Assembly: GCF_030547425.1 (NCBI RefSeq)
Contig: NZ_JAUORH010000009.1
Coordinates: forward strand, 1 to 64,000
Direction: 5' to 3'
Origin: Tenacibaculum sp. 1_MG-2023
GTDB taxonomy: Bacteria; Bacteroidota; Bacteroidia; Flavobacteriales; Flavobacteriaceae
DNA length: 64,000 nucleotides
Position 1 is the stretch's first letter. Each line of letters opens with the position of its first letter. Shown here one piece after another: positions 24,849 to 31,818 of this stretch. The position numbers and the translations under genes are program-made. The notes beneath the pieces were generated by a model. That model had not been told where the DNA came from and ran no database searches. It saw only the letters and a list, made by a program, of their open reading frames with translations.

Positions 24849-25352
24849 TTAGAGTTTTAAATTCTTAATAATTTGTTTTATTTGATAAATATGACGCTTC
24901 GTATGCACTGTATTAAATCCTATCCATTCGAATCGTGTAAATGGTCCATACTCAGGAATTTCAAAATCTAAACAGAGTTTTGATAAATCTACCTTCTTTG
25001 AGAAATCGTTCACCCATTGTATTTTATTTTTTAACTCCGTCAACAAAATTTCTTTGTTAATGAACTTTTCGGTTGGTATAATTTCTTTAGGTGAATTCAT
25101 TTTTATATCGAAATTCAAAAACAAGCGTTGTATTTCTTTTAACTTTTTATTTGGACTACGTCTAGTTTCTTTTACTTCTCCTGTCAAAACTTCTGATAAA
25201 GCATAAGATTTATTAAGGTGATCTCCTACTTGCGCTACTGTCCAATCTCCTTCTTTTGTTTTTTTATTCAGTTCTTCTTCAGTTAACGATGAAATCAACC
25301 TTAACAACTCCTTAGTTGTGATATAATACTCACTTAAAACCTCTTTCTCCAT
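24849..25352 (-). CDS. DinB family protein
   Basis: A 167-residue four-helix-bundle protein: LLRLISSLTEEELNKKTKEG, WTVAQVGDHLNKSYALSEVL and a C-terminal HTKRHIYQIKQIIKNL. The spaced His residues (GDHLNKS and the HTKRH pair) are the usual metal triad of the DinB/YfiT superfamily, which includes thiol-dependent transferases. Substrate unknown. It is the first gene of a minus-strand operon with two VOC genes, driven by a good promoter at 25372-25401 that faces the glxA promoter. Confidence 0.87.
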   Translation of the reverse strand: MEKEVLSEYYITTKELLRLISSLTEEELNKKTKEGDWTVAQVGDHLNKSYALSEVLTGEVKETRRSPNKKLKEIQRLFLNFDIKMNSPKEIIPTEKFINKEILLTELKNKIQWVNDFSKKVDLSKLCLDFEIPEYGPFTRFEWIGFNTVHTKRHIYQIKQIIKNLKL

Positions 25353-25371
25353 ACTTTAATTATTTGATTAC

Positions 25372-25401
25372 CAAAGATAAAAGGTCTTACCCATACTCCA
25401 A
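25372..25401 (-). promoter_or_regulatory. Predicted promoter of the DinB-VOC operon
   Basis: On the minus strand TTG (25401-25399), 19 bases, TATCTTTG (25379-25372): a full match to the Bacteroidota consensus. It lies beside the GlxA operator at 25413-25439, so both divergent genes may be controlled together. Confidence 0.7.
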
Positions 25402-25412
25402 AGGTATGTTCC

Positions 25413-25439
25413 CGACAATACCACGGGTTGATTGCGACA
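25413..25439 (+). promoter_or_regulatory. GlxA-type operator, copy 1
   Basis: CGACA, 7 bases, GGGTTGATTG, CGACA: direct half-sites 22 bases apart (two helical turns), as AraC proteins prefer. The same design (CGRCA-N7-GGGYTRATTRCGMCA) is found at 29980-30006 before the paralogous regulator. The TTG in GGGTTG is also the -33 element of the glxA promoter. Confidence 0.65.
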
Positions 25440-25458
25440 ACAGCTTATCTTATATTTG
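25428..25458 (+). promoter_or_regulatory. Predicted promoter of the first glxA-type gene
   Basis: TTG at 25428-25430, 20 bases, TATATTTG at 25451-25458; start of transcription would be about 25 bases before the ATG. It overlaps the operator half-site, which suggests autoregulation. Confidence 0.65.
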
Positions 25459-25487
25459 AAATGGTTTAATCTCTTGAAAAATGACTT

Positions 25488-26468
25488 ATGAAACATATTT
25501 CTATTCTTGTACCTGAAGGTGACTCTAGTTTGAGTAATTTAGAGGCTACTTATAAGATGTTCACCATGGCTAATGATGCTTTATTAAAATCAGGCAAGCA
25601 AACAATGTTTACAACACATCTTGTTGGCACACACAAAAAAGCTAGGTTAAGTAACGGGGTATTTAATATTATTCCTAACACAACAATTACTGATGTACAA
25701 AAAACAGATTTGATTATTATTCCTGCCATTCATGGAGATTATGCTCAAATAATTTCAAAAAACAGTGCTTTTATTCCTTGGATTAAGAAACAATATGCAA
25801 ACGGGGCTGAAGTAGCAAGTCTTTGTATAGGTACTTTTTTATTAGCCAGCACAGGATTGCTTAACGGTCAAGATTGTGCAACGCATTGGTTGGCTACTGA
25901 TGAATTTAGAAAAATGTTTCCTGATGTTAATCTTGTTGATAATAGAATTATTACTGATGAAAACGGCTTATACACAAGTGGTGGAGCTTATTCTTCTTTA
26001 AATTTAAATCTTTATTTGGTTGAAAAGTTTGCAGGACGTGAAATGGCTGTACTCTCGTCTAAAATTTTTGAAATAGATATTAGCCGTAATAGCCAGTCTC
26101 CTTTTATTATTTTTAAAGGTCAGAAATCTCATAACGATAAAGATATTTTAAAAATTCAAGAACATATTGAACAAAATTATCAGCAAAAAATAACTGTTGA
26201 TGAGCTTTCTAAAAAAATAGCTGTAAGTCGTAGAACTTTTGAAAGACGTTTTAAAAAAGCAACTGCCAATACTGTAATGAAATATGTACAACGTGTTAAA
26301 ATAGAAGCTGCTAAAAAAGAATTTGAAAGAGGTAATAAAACGGTTAACGAAATAATGTACGAAGTTGGTTATAATGACCCTAAAGGGTTTAGAGAGGTTT
26401 TTAAGAAGGTTACAAACATGACTCCTTCTGAATATGCTAACAAATATCGCAAAGCAATTTATGTTTAA
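25488..26468 (+). CDS. GlxA family regulator (DJ-1/PfpI plus AraC), first copy
   Basis: A 326-residue regulator: N-terminal DJ-1/PfpI-like domain (about 1-195) with ISILVPEGDSS and the elbow VASLCIGTFLLASTGLLNG, then a C-terminal AraC domain (about 225-322) with ITVDELSKKIAVSRRTFERR, FKKATANTVMKYVQRVKIEA and VNEIMYEVGYNDPKGFREVF. Such proteins sense small metabolites and activate neighbouring genes. About half identical by eye to the regulator at 28990-29961. Flanked by DinB/VOC genes on one side and an AhpD-like gene on the other, its likely targets. Confidence 0.93.
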   Translation: MKHISILVPEGDSSLSNLEATYKMFTMANDALLKSGKQTMFTTHLVGTHKKARLSNGVFNIIPNTTITDVQKTDLIIIPAIHGDYAQIISKNSAFIPWIKKQYANGAEVASLCIGTFLLASTGLLNGQDCATHWLATDEFRKMFPDVNLVDNRIITDENGLYTSGGAYSSLNLNLYLVEKFAGREMAVLSSKIFEIDISRNSQSPFIIFKGQKSHNDKDILKIQEHIEQNYQQKITVDELSKKIAVSRRTFERRFKKATANTVMKYVQRVKIEAAKKEFERGNKTVNEIMYEVGYNDPKGFREVFKKVTNMTPSEYANKYRKAIYV

Positions 26469-26570
26469 AATTTTAAAAATGTTCTTGATACTTTCTACCT
26501 ACAAAATTTATGATTCCACATTGTATTATGCTTCTTAAACTGGCTTAAGTTTTAACTTTACAAGGAATAA

Positions 26571-26578
26571 TACCTTTG
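26571..26578 (+). promoter_or_regulatory. -7 element of the AhpD-like gene
   Basis: TACCTTTG matches TAnnTTTG and lies 19 bases before the ATG; no TTG at the usual -33 distance, so an activator may be needed. Confidence 0.5.
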
Positions 26579-26597
26579 GTTTATAAAATTTAAAATT

Positions 26598-27050
26598 ATG
26601 AAACAAAGACTAAACATTCAAGAATTAGAGCCTAATGCCTATAATGCAATCTTAGAAATTTACAAATACCTTGAAACAACAACGCTTTCAAAAAAAAGTA
26701 AAAACCTTATTAAAATAAGAGCTTCACAAATTAATACTTGTGCTTACTGTATAGAAATGCATACTGTGGAGGCTCTAAAAAACGGAGAAGCACAAAACAG
26801 AATTTTTGCGTTGAGTGCTTGGAGAGAATCGCCTTTATTTTCTGAAGAGGAAAAAGCTTTATTAGCTGCTACTGATGAAATAACACAAATAAGCAATAAT
26901 GGATTAACAGAGGAAACCTTCCAAAAGCTTAAAAGTTATTTTAGTGATAATGAAATAGCACAAATTATTATACAAATAGGAGAAATTAATATTTGGAATC
27001 GTATCGCAGTATCAACACAAATGTTTCATGCTATCTCTAAGGTTTTGTAA
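26598..27050 (+). CDS. Carboxymuconolactone decarboxylase family (AhpD-like) protein
   Basis: A 150-residue helical protein with the AhpD signature INTCAYCIEMHTVEALKNGE: Cys48, Cys51 and His55 form the C-x-x-C-x-x-x-H redox site. Members act as alkylhydroperoxidases or disulfide reductants; many have unknown substrates. The rest, with RIFALSAWRESPLFSEEEKA and the WNRIAVSTQMF helix, fits the family. It follows the glxA-type gene by 129 bases with its own -7 box. A role in oxidative or electrophile stress is inferred from motif and context. Confidence 0.9.
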   Translation: MKQRLNIQELEPNAYNAILEIYKYLETTTLSKKSKNLIKIRASQINTCAYCIEMHTVEALKNGEAQNRIFALSAWRESPLFSEEEKALLAATDEITQISNNGLTEETFQKLKSYFSDNEIAQIIIQIGEINIWNRIAVSTQMFHAISKVL

Positions 27051-27091
27051 TACGCAATAATATTAATTTATCTAGTTTTCATCTAAGTTTC

Positions 27092-27122
27092 TATAAAGCT
27101 ACCTAAATTTAGGTAGCTTTAT
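27092..27122. terminator. Bidirectional terminator, AhpD-like gene / YdeI gene
   Basis: AAAGCTACCTAAA and TTTAGGTAGCTTT form a continuous palindrome with A and T flanks, between two convergent genes. Confidence 0.8.
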
Positions 27123-27700
27123 TATCTTTCATTATGTCCTTTTCCTTCAATCATTTTCGGTATCGACTTTTCTATTCTTGACAAACGTGTTTTTGATTGT
27201 TTAGCTTGAGAAAAATACAATAAGTACCCTCTTTGTCTACCTGGGGTTAGCGCTTCAAAAACTGTTTGTATGTCTGGGTTTTCTTGTAATACTTCTTTAA
27301 ATTCATCTACCATTTCAAACTCTGAGGTTTTCTTAGTTTTTACTTTTAAACCTGCTTTTTCAACCTCTATAGCTTCGAATATATATGCTTTGATAGTTGA
27401 TATTAAATCTATAATTTCTTCTGGCTTTGCAAACCTAATTTGACGAGCTGATTGTACATTTTCTGTTTGTTGAATTAAAACCCCGTCAGTGTCTTTTAGC
27501 AAAGCTCCTTTATGGAAAAGTAATGCACAGAAATCTTTAAAACCGTGAATTAACACTATGTTTTTTCCTTGAAAAGTATAACAAGGGTGCATCCACTTAA
27601 AATCTTCTTCAAGACCACAATCCAAACAAATCTGTCGTAACAATTTTGTTTCTTCTTGCCATTTTTTTATGTTTCCTATATACTTATCTACTTTTTCCAT
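27122..27700 (-). CDS. YdeI/OmdA family protein (DUF1801 plus OmdA)
   Basis: A 192-residue protein: N-terminal DUF1801-like part (WMHPCYTFQGKNIVLIHGFK, then CALLFHKGALLKD) and C-terminal OmdA-like helices with FKEVLQENPDIQTVFEALTPGRQRGYLLYF and SRIEKSIPKMIEGKG. The phrase LTPGRQRGYLLYFSQAKQSK is the family hallmark. In Salmonella and Bacillus, YdeI-type proteins are linked to resistance to polymyxin/antimicrobial peptides, mechanism unclear. It ends a minus-strand set ArsR-SRPBCC-DoxX-YdeI, 7 bases after DoxX. Confidence 0.88.
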   Translation of the reverse strand: MEKVDKYIGNIKKWQEETKLLRQICLDCGLEEDFKWMHPCYTFQGKNIVLIHGFKDFCALLFHKGALLKDTDGVLIQQTENVQSARQIRFAKPEEIIDLISTIKAYIFEAIEVEKAGLKVKTKKTSEFEMVDEFKEVLQENPDIQTVFEALTPGRQRGYLLYFSQAKQSKTRLSRIEKSIPKMIEGKGHNER

Positions 27701-27707
27701 TTCAAAC

Positions 27708-28088
27708 TTACTTTATAATTCTTTCTATTTTTCTACTATCTGGTCTTAAATACCAAGATAAAACTGTTATTATTAACAATATTAAAGATGGTACCGCTTC
27801 AAAAAAATTCTGACCCATGGCGACATGAGAAATTGCAGCTCCAGACATAGCAAAGAAGAAGCCTGCATACGCCCATTCTTTAAAAAGGGTTAATTTAGGA
27901 GCTAGAATAACAATTACTCCTAATATTTTCCATACACCTAAAATGCTTAATAAATATAACGGATACCCTAACGCTTTAATGATATCATTGTACCCACCAA
28001 TTTGTAACATCTGTTGAACACCTCCTGCGAGCATTCCTATTGAGAGGAATATTGTCAATACCCAATATGTGATATTTTTTGCTTTCAT
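27708..28088 (-). CDS. DoxX family membrane protein
   Basis: A 126-residue protein with four membrane spans (about 7-24, 44-64, 70-90, 98-116) and the DoxX-like stretches LSIGMLAGGVQQML, ALGYPLYLLSILGVWKILGV and EWAYAGFFFAMSGAAISHVA. DoxX-like proteins are small quinone/redox-associated membrane proteins of uncertain role. Its start overlaps the SRPBCC stop by 4 bases (ATGA), showing translational coupling. A second DoxX gene of the same subtype lies at 30514-30885. Confidence 0.9.
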   Translation of the reverse strand: MKAKNITYWVLTIFLSIGMLAGGVQQMLQIGGYNDIIKALGYPLYLLSILGVWKILGVIVILAPKLTLFKEWAYAGFFFAMSGAAISHVAMGQNFFEAVPSLILLIITVLSWYLRPDSRKIERIIK

Positions 28089-28555
28089 ACTTTTAATAAT
28101 TTACTTACAACTTCTTCTAATCGTTGATGCGCCCAATTAATACCCATTTTAAATGGAAGTTTTAAATTTTCATCTCTATATTTAACTGATTGGTAAATTA
28201 CTTTCTTAATAAGCTTACTCTTACTATCTGTTAATTTTTTAAACGTAAAAACTTCTAACTGCACACCAAAAGGCATACTATTCATCTCAAATGTTCTGAT
28301 AATTTTTTTTTGAGGAATAAACTCGTGAATAACTCCTCTTAATAAATGCTTATTTCCTTTAGGTTCTGTTGTTTCAAACTCATAACTTCCATATCTTTTA
28401 CATTCAAGTTTTAGCACCTTTGTCCCCATCCATTGCTCAATAATTTCAGGCTCAACATACGCCATAAACAAATGTTCTATAGGCAAATCAAAGATTCGTG
28501 TTATTACAATTTCTTGCTTTCCTGTTTCTGCTACAACTTTTGTTTTCTGTTCCAT
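28085..28555 (-). CDS. SRPBCC (AHSA1-like) domain protein
   Basis: A 156-residue START-like fold protein: EIVITRIFDLPIEHLFMAYV, PEIIEQWMGTKVLKLECKRY, GSYEFETTEPKGNKHLLRGV and the C-terminal helix KMGINWAHQRLEEVVSKLLK. The family binds hydrophobic ligands in a deep pocket; ligand unknown. It lies 2 bases after the ArsR-type gene and overlaps DoxX. ArsR-SRPBCC-DoxX is a common pairing in bacteria, where the regulator controls the other two. Confidence 0.92.
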   Translation of the reverse strand: MEQKTKVVAETGKQEIVITRIFDLPIEHLFMAYVEPEIIEQWMGTKVLKLECKRYGSYEFETTEPKGNKHLLRGVIHEFIPQKKIIRTFEMNSMPFGVQLEVFTFKKLTDSKSKLIKKVIYQSVKYRDENLKLPFKMGINWAHQRLEEVVSKLLKV

Positions 28556-28557
28556 GT

Positions 28558-28881
28558 TTATTTTTTTGGTTTATAATTCTTCATTACAGATTCTAACTTA
28601 TTATAACGTTCATCCCAAAACTTCCTGAAAGGTTCAATAAAAGCAGCAATTTCCTTCATTCCTTCAGGATTTAAATGATAGTATATCTCTCTACCCTTTT
28701 GTTCCTGTTCTAGAATATTACATTCATATAGTATTTGTATATGTTTAGAAATTGTTTGCCTTGAATATTCAAAATTATTGGCTATTGCAGACGGCGTCAT
28801 TGCTTGAAACGCTACTAAAGAAATAATAACTCTACGAGTTGGATCTGCAATGGCTTGAAAAACGTCTCTTCTTAACTTCAT
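28558..28881 (-). CDS. ArsR/SmtB-type transcriptional repressor
   Basis: A 107-residue winged-helix protein: [43 protein letters not shown] with the recognition helix at SRQTISKHI, and the wing [20 protein letters not shown]. No Cys pair of metal sensors (such as CxC) is present, so it probably senses something other than metal. A palindrome GCAGTTA-TT-TAACTGC lies 4 bases before the ATG. First gene of the ArsR-SRPBCC-DoxX-YdeI operon. Confidence 0.93.
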   Translation of the reverse strand: MKLRRDVFQAIADPTRRVIISLVAFQAMTPSAIANNFEYSRQTISKHIQILYECNILEQEQKGREIYYHLNPEGMKEIAAFIEPFRKFWDERYNKLESVMKNYKPKK

Positions 28882-28884
28882 TAC

Positions 28885-28900
28885 GCAGTTATTTAACTGC
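28885..28900 (-). promoter_or_regulatory. Operator of the ArsR-type repressor
   Basis: GCAGTTA-TT-TAACTGC, perfect 7-bp arms, directly before the start codon; a further half-site TAACTGC ends at 28926. Position and symmetry fit an autoregulatory ArsR operator. Confidence 0.7.
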
Positions 28901-28927
28901 TAATATAAGCGAAGCTATATAACTGCA

Positions 28928-28935
28928 CAAATTTA
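28928..28935 (-). promoter_or_regulatory. -7 element of the ArsR operon
   Basis: CAAATTTA reads TAAATTTG on the minus strand, matching TAnnTTTG, 47-54 bases before the ATG. The operator lies just downstream, where a repressor would block elongation. Confidence 0.5.
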
Positions 28936-28989
28936 AAAACAACTAACCAATAACCAGTAAATTTCAAGCAAAAAAGGTACTTTAAAGAC

Positions 28990-29961
28990 TTAAACGCCCT
29001 TACTATATTTATTTCTATACTCAACAGGTGTTAGCCCAGTAATCTTTTTAAAAACATTTCTAAAGGCTTTCGTATCTGAGTATCCTACATCGTACATTAC
29101 TTCTGTAATGTTTTTTCTAGTACTTTCAAAGTGCCTTTTAGCTGCTTCAACTTTTACACGTTGATGATATTGAATAATAGTATTATTAGTAGCTTGTTTA
29201 AAACGTCTTTCAAAACTTCTTCTACTAACAGCTACTAAGTTAGCCATATCATCCACAGTGATTTTATCTTTATAATTTGTTTCTATAAACTCTTGTACTT
29301 TTATAACCTCTAAATCATTATGATTTTTTTGTCCTGTAAACATTGTAAATGCTGATTGGCTATCTCTATCAATATCTATTGCAAAGTATTTAGAAGCTAA
29401 AATAGCTGTATCTCTATCAGTATACTTTTCTAAGAGATATAATAGTAAGTTCCAATAAGAATTTGCTCCTCCGCTAGAATAAATTCCATTTTCTTCGGTA
29501 ATAATACTACCATCAGCCACCTCAACATCTGGAAAAGTTTCTTGAAATTCATTATAAAAAGCCCAATGTGTAGAACATTTCTTCCCATTCAAAATTTCTG
29601 TTGAAGCTAATAAAAACGCACCAACACATAATGAGGCCACTTCAGTTCCTTTTTTATAATGTTTTACAATCCAAGGAATAGCTTCTTCATTAAGTTTAAC
29701 CGCTGTTTTCATATCTCCAAAAAGCGCCGGTATTATAATAAGATCTGTTTGAGTAACTTCTTGTAATAACTTATTTGTATGAACAGAAAACATACCATTA
29801 TTAAAACTAATTTCTTTTTTACTCCCTACAAGGTTTACCTTAAAAAGAGGTTCTCGATTATTAGATCTTAAAAAATCATTTGCTGCAGAAAACATGTATT
29901 GCGGATCAGCAACAGACTCTATTACAGCGGACTCTGGAACAAGGATAGAGACGTTTTTCAT
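28990..29961 (-). CDS. GlxA family regulator (DJ-1/PfpI plus AraC), second copy
   Basis: A 323-residue paralogue of the 25488 regulator: N-terminal VSILVPESAVIESVADPQYM, the elbow VASLCVGAFLLASTEILNGK, a TEENGIYSSGGANSYWNLLL region, then the AraC domain with ITVDDMANLVAVSRRSFERR, FKQATNNTIIQYHQRVKVEA and VGYSDTKAFRNVFKKITGLT. It is divergent from SRPBCC-DoxX-VOC genes and lies behind the ArsR operon. Its promoter (TATATTTG) carries the same operator pattern as copy 1, so cross-regulation is possible. Confidence 0.93.
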   Translation of the reverse strand: MKNVSILVPESAVIESVADPQYMFSAANDFLRSNNREPLFKVNLVGSKKEISFNNGMFSVHTNKLLQEVTQTDLIIIPALFGDMKTAVKLNEEAIPWIVKHYKKGTEVASLCVGAFLLASTEILNGKKCSTHWAFYNEFQETFPDVEVADGSIITEENGIYSSGGANSYWNLLLYLLEKYTDRDTAILASKYFAIDIDRDSQSAFTMFTGQKNHNDLEVIKVQEFIETNYKDKITVDDMANLVAVSRRSFERRFKQATNNTIIQYHQRVKVEAAKRHFESTRKNITEVMYDVGYSDTKAFRNVFKKITGLTPVEYRNKYSKGV

Positions 29962-29965
29962 AAAA

Positions 29966-29973
29966 CAAATATA
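29966..29973 (-). promoter_or_regulatory. -7 element of the second glxA-type gene
   Basis: CAAATATA reads TATATTTG on the minus strand, identical to the -7 box of the first copy. No TTG is found at 19-21 bases upstream, which suggests activator dependence. Confidence 0.6.
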
Positions 29974-29979
29974 AGAAAT

Positions 29980-30006
29980 TGGCGTAATTAGCCCTTAAAA
30001 ATGCCG
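29980..30006 (-). promoter_or_regulatory. GlxA-type operator, copy 2
   Basis: Minus strand: CGGCA, 7 bases, GGGCTAATTA, CGCCA; half-sites 22 bases apart as in copy 1 at 25413-25439. It lies between the divergent regulator and SRPBCC genes and may control both. Confidence 0.6.
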
Positions 30007-30039
30007 TTATACCACCCAAAGAAAGCTTTAAATTAATTT

Positions 30040-30047
30040 CATCTTTG
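30040..30047 (+). promoter_or_regulatory. -7-like element of the plus-strand SRPBCC operon
   Basis: CATCTTTG has one mismatch to TAnnTTTG and lies 27 bases before the ATG; weak on its own. Confidence 0.35.
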
Positions 30048-30074
30048 TAGTATTAACATTAACACCTTAAAATC

Positions 30075-30485
30075 ATGGAACAAATAACAGTTAAAACAAC
30101 AATTAAAGGAACTCCTAACAAAGTATGGGATATATGGACAACTCCAAAGCATATAAAAACATGGAATACAGCTTCTGAAGATTGGCATACTACTCGTGCT
30201 GAAAACGATTTAAAAGTTGGAGGAAAATTCTTATCAAGAATGGAAGCTAAAGATGGAAGCTTTAGTTTCGATTTCACCGGTACTTACGATGAAGTAAGCC
30301 CTCTTGAGTGTATTGCATACACCATGGATGATGGTAGAAAGGCAAAAACAAACTTTACACCAAAAGAAGACTATACTGAAGTTATAACAGTTTTTGATGC
30401 AGAAACTCAAAACTCTATTGAAGTACAAAAAGGGGGATGGCAAGCTATTTTAGATAATTTTAAAAAGTATGTAGAAAACCAATAA
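30075..30485 (+). CDS. SRPBCC family protein
   Basis: A 136-residue START-like protein: ITVKTTIKGTPNKVWDIWTT, PKHIKTWNTASEDWHTTRAE, GGKFLSRMEAKDGSFSFDFT and the terminal GGWQAILDNFKKYVENQ, which is the common GW-x-x-x-L-x-x-x ending. Ligand unknown. First gene of a plus-strand SRPBCC-DoxX-VOC set, divergent from the second GlxA-type regulator; its subtype differs from the SRPBCC at 28085. Confidence 0.92.
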   Translation: MEQITVKTTIKGTPNKVWDIWTTPKHIKTWNTASEDWHTTRAENDLKVGGKFLSRMEAKDGSFSFDFTGTYDEVSPLECIAYTMDDGRKAKTNFTPKEDYTEVITVFDAETQNSIEVQKGGWQAILDNFKKYVENQ

Positions 30486-30513
30486 GACTAACTAAGTATA
30501 AAAACTTATCATT

Positions 30514-30885
30514 ATGAAAACTAATAAAACTATATTTTGGATAACTACTATTATCATCGTTCTATTTGAAGGTCTTATGCCTGCATTATTTTCTCAAACG
30601 GAACTGGCAAAAGAAGGAATTAAACACTTAGGATATCCACAATATTTCGGAAATGCTTTAGTTGTTTTTAAAATATTAGGAGCTCTCATTTTAATAATCC
30701 CTAAACTACATAAAACGATAAAGGAATGGGCATATGCTGGTTTTAGCTTTGTTTTTTTATTTGCTGCTATAAGTCATGCTGCTATTGATGGACTTACTCT
30801 TAATTCCTTTTTACCAATTATAGCACTTGGTATTTTAGTCTTGTCTTATATCAATTATCATAAAATAAATACTATAACCAATTGA
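30514..30885 (+). CDS. DoxX family membrane protein, second copy
   Basis: A 123-residue four-span protein (about 8-24, 44-63, 70-90, 95-115) with IKHLGYPQYFGNALVVFKIL and EWAYAGFSFVFLFAAISHAA, the same pattern as the DoxX protein at 27708-28088. 28 bases after the SRPBCC gene and 17 before the broken VOC gene. Two SRPBCC-DoxX pairs under different regulators within 3 kb suggest duplication or related functions. Confidence 0.9.
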   Translation: MKTNKTIFWITTIIIVLFEGLMPALFSQTELAKEGIKHLGYPQYFGNALVVFKILGALILIIPKLHKTIKEWAYAGFSFVFLFAAISHAAIDGLTLNSFLPIIALGILVLSYINYHKINTITN

Positions 30886-30902
30886 TTTACTAACCCTAAA
30901 TA

Positions 30903-31310
30903 ATGAGCCAGTTAATAACGTATCTTACATTTAATGGTAATTGTAGAGAAGCAATGCTTTTTTACCAAAATTGTTTGGGTGGTGAATTATATTTTCAAAC
31001 TTTAGAGGACTCTCCTAAAACTGAGAACCTCCCTTACAATTATAAAAAATATATTGTACAGGCTTTTCTTAAAAAAGAAAATATGTTATTAATGGGTACT
31101 GATTTATTTGATTAAGATGAACTATTACAAGGAAACACTATTTCTATACTGTTAAAAAGTAAAAACGAAACTGAAATAAGACAATACTACTCAAGTTTAG
31201 CCAAAAAGAAAACTATGGCTCTCCCTTTAAAAAGAAACCATTGGGGCCATTTATTTGGAAGTATAATTGATAAATATGGAATACGCTGGTTATTTAGTTG
31301 TAATAATTAA
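30903..31310 (+). pseudogene. VOC (PhnB-like) gene with an in-frame stop codon
   Basis: The ATG at 30903 begins MSQLITYLTFNGNCREAMLF and continues to LLMGTDLFD, where TAA at 31113-31115 ends the frame after 70 codons. The same frame then runs on without a break to TAA at 31308-31310 and encodes DELLQGNTISILLKSKNETE, NHWGHLFGSIIDKYGIRWLF, the normal second half of a PhnB-like VOC protein. A single C-to-T or G-to-T change in codon 71 explains the break. The full protein would be 135 residues. It ends the SRPBCC-DoxX operon. Confidence 0.85.
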
Positions 31311-31316
31311 AACAAG

Positions 31317-31354
31317 AAAAAAGTGTAACGAAGTTTATATCGTTACACTTTTTT
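31317..31354. terminator. Bidirectional terminator after the VOC pseudogene
   Basis: GTGTAACGA and TCGTTACAC form the stem, with AAAAA before and TTTTTT after. Confidence 0.85.
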
Positions 31355-31394
31355 AGAATTAGTGATTAGACGTTTCGTCTGCTTTTACATCACC

Positions 31395-31805
31395 TTATAA
31401 GCTCATTTCCATATTGTGATCGTATTGACAACAACCTGGTAAGTTTCCATAAGCTTCTTCACTACTAGCTACTTTATCAGTATCGTAACCAGATGCTGCA
31501 ATTGCGTTATGAATAGCATCTAAATTAGTCTTAGAATCATCAAACGATACGTTGATTTGCTTTCTTAATTTATCCCATTCTGCCGATGCTACTCCATCAA
31601 CACCATTTACTACCTTTTCAATTGTGTTTTTACACATTCCACAATTACCTCTTACGCCAAAAGTTGTTGTAGCCATTGCTACTTCTTGAGTTATTGTTTG
31701 CTCTGTTTGAACTTCTTTTGTTTCAGTTTCTTTTTTAGCTTCGTTTTTACAACTTACTAAACCAATTGTAGCCAACATAGCTACTCCTAAGATTACTTTT
31801 CTCAT
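31395..31805 (-). CDS. HMA-domain lipoprotein (metal-binding, copper-type)
   Basis: A 136-residue protein with lipobox GLVSC (Cys19), a Glu/Thr-rich linker (about 20-45) and an HMA domain (about 46-112) with the metal site GNCGMCKN (Cys55, Cys58). A C-terminal PGCCQYDHNMEMSL adds a second possible metal cluster of Cys, His and Met. Probably a periplasmic copper carrier that hands metal to the RND pump encoded upstream. It is the last gene of the operon, 13 bases after the adaptor gene. Confidence 0.9.
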   Translation of the reverse strand: MRKVILGVAMLATIGLVSCKNEAKKETETKEVQTEQTITQEVAMATTTFGVRGNCGMCKNTIEKVVNGVDGVASAEWDKLRKQINVSFDDSKTNLDAIHNAIAASGYDTDKVASSEEAYGNLPGCCQYDHNMEMSL

Positions 31806-31818
31806 TTTGAATTGAAAT

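Noticed and set aside
8145-31310. Programmed UAA readthrough or alternative genetic code for the two broken genes
   Set aside because: UAA is used as the normal stop for many genes here and a standard RF1 is present; simple nonsense mutation is more likely.
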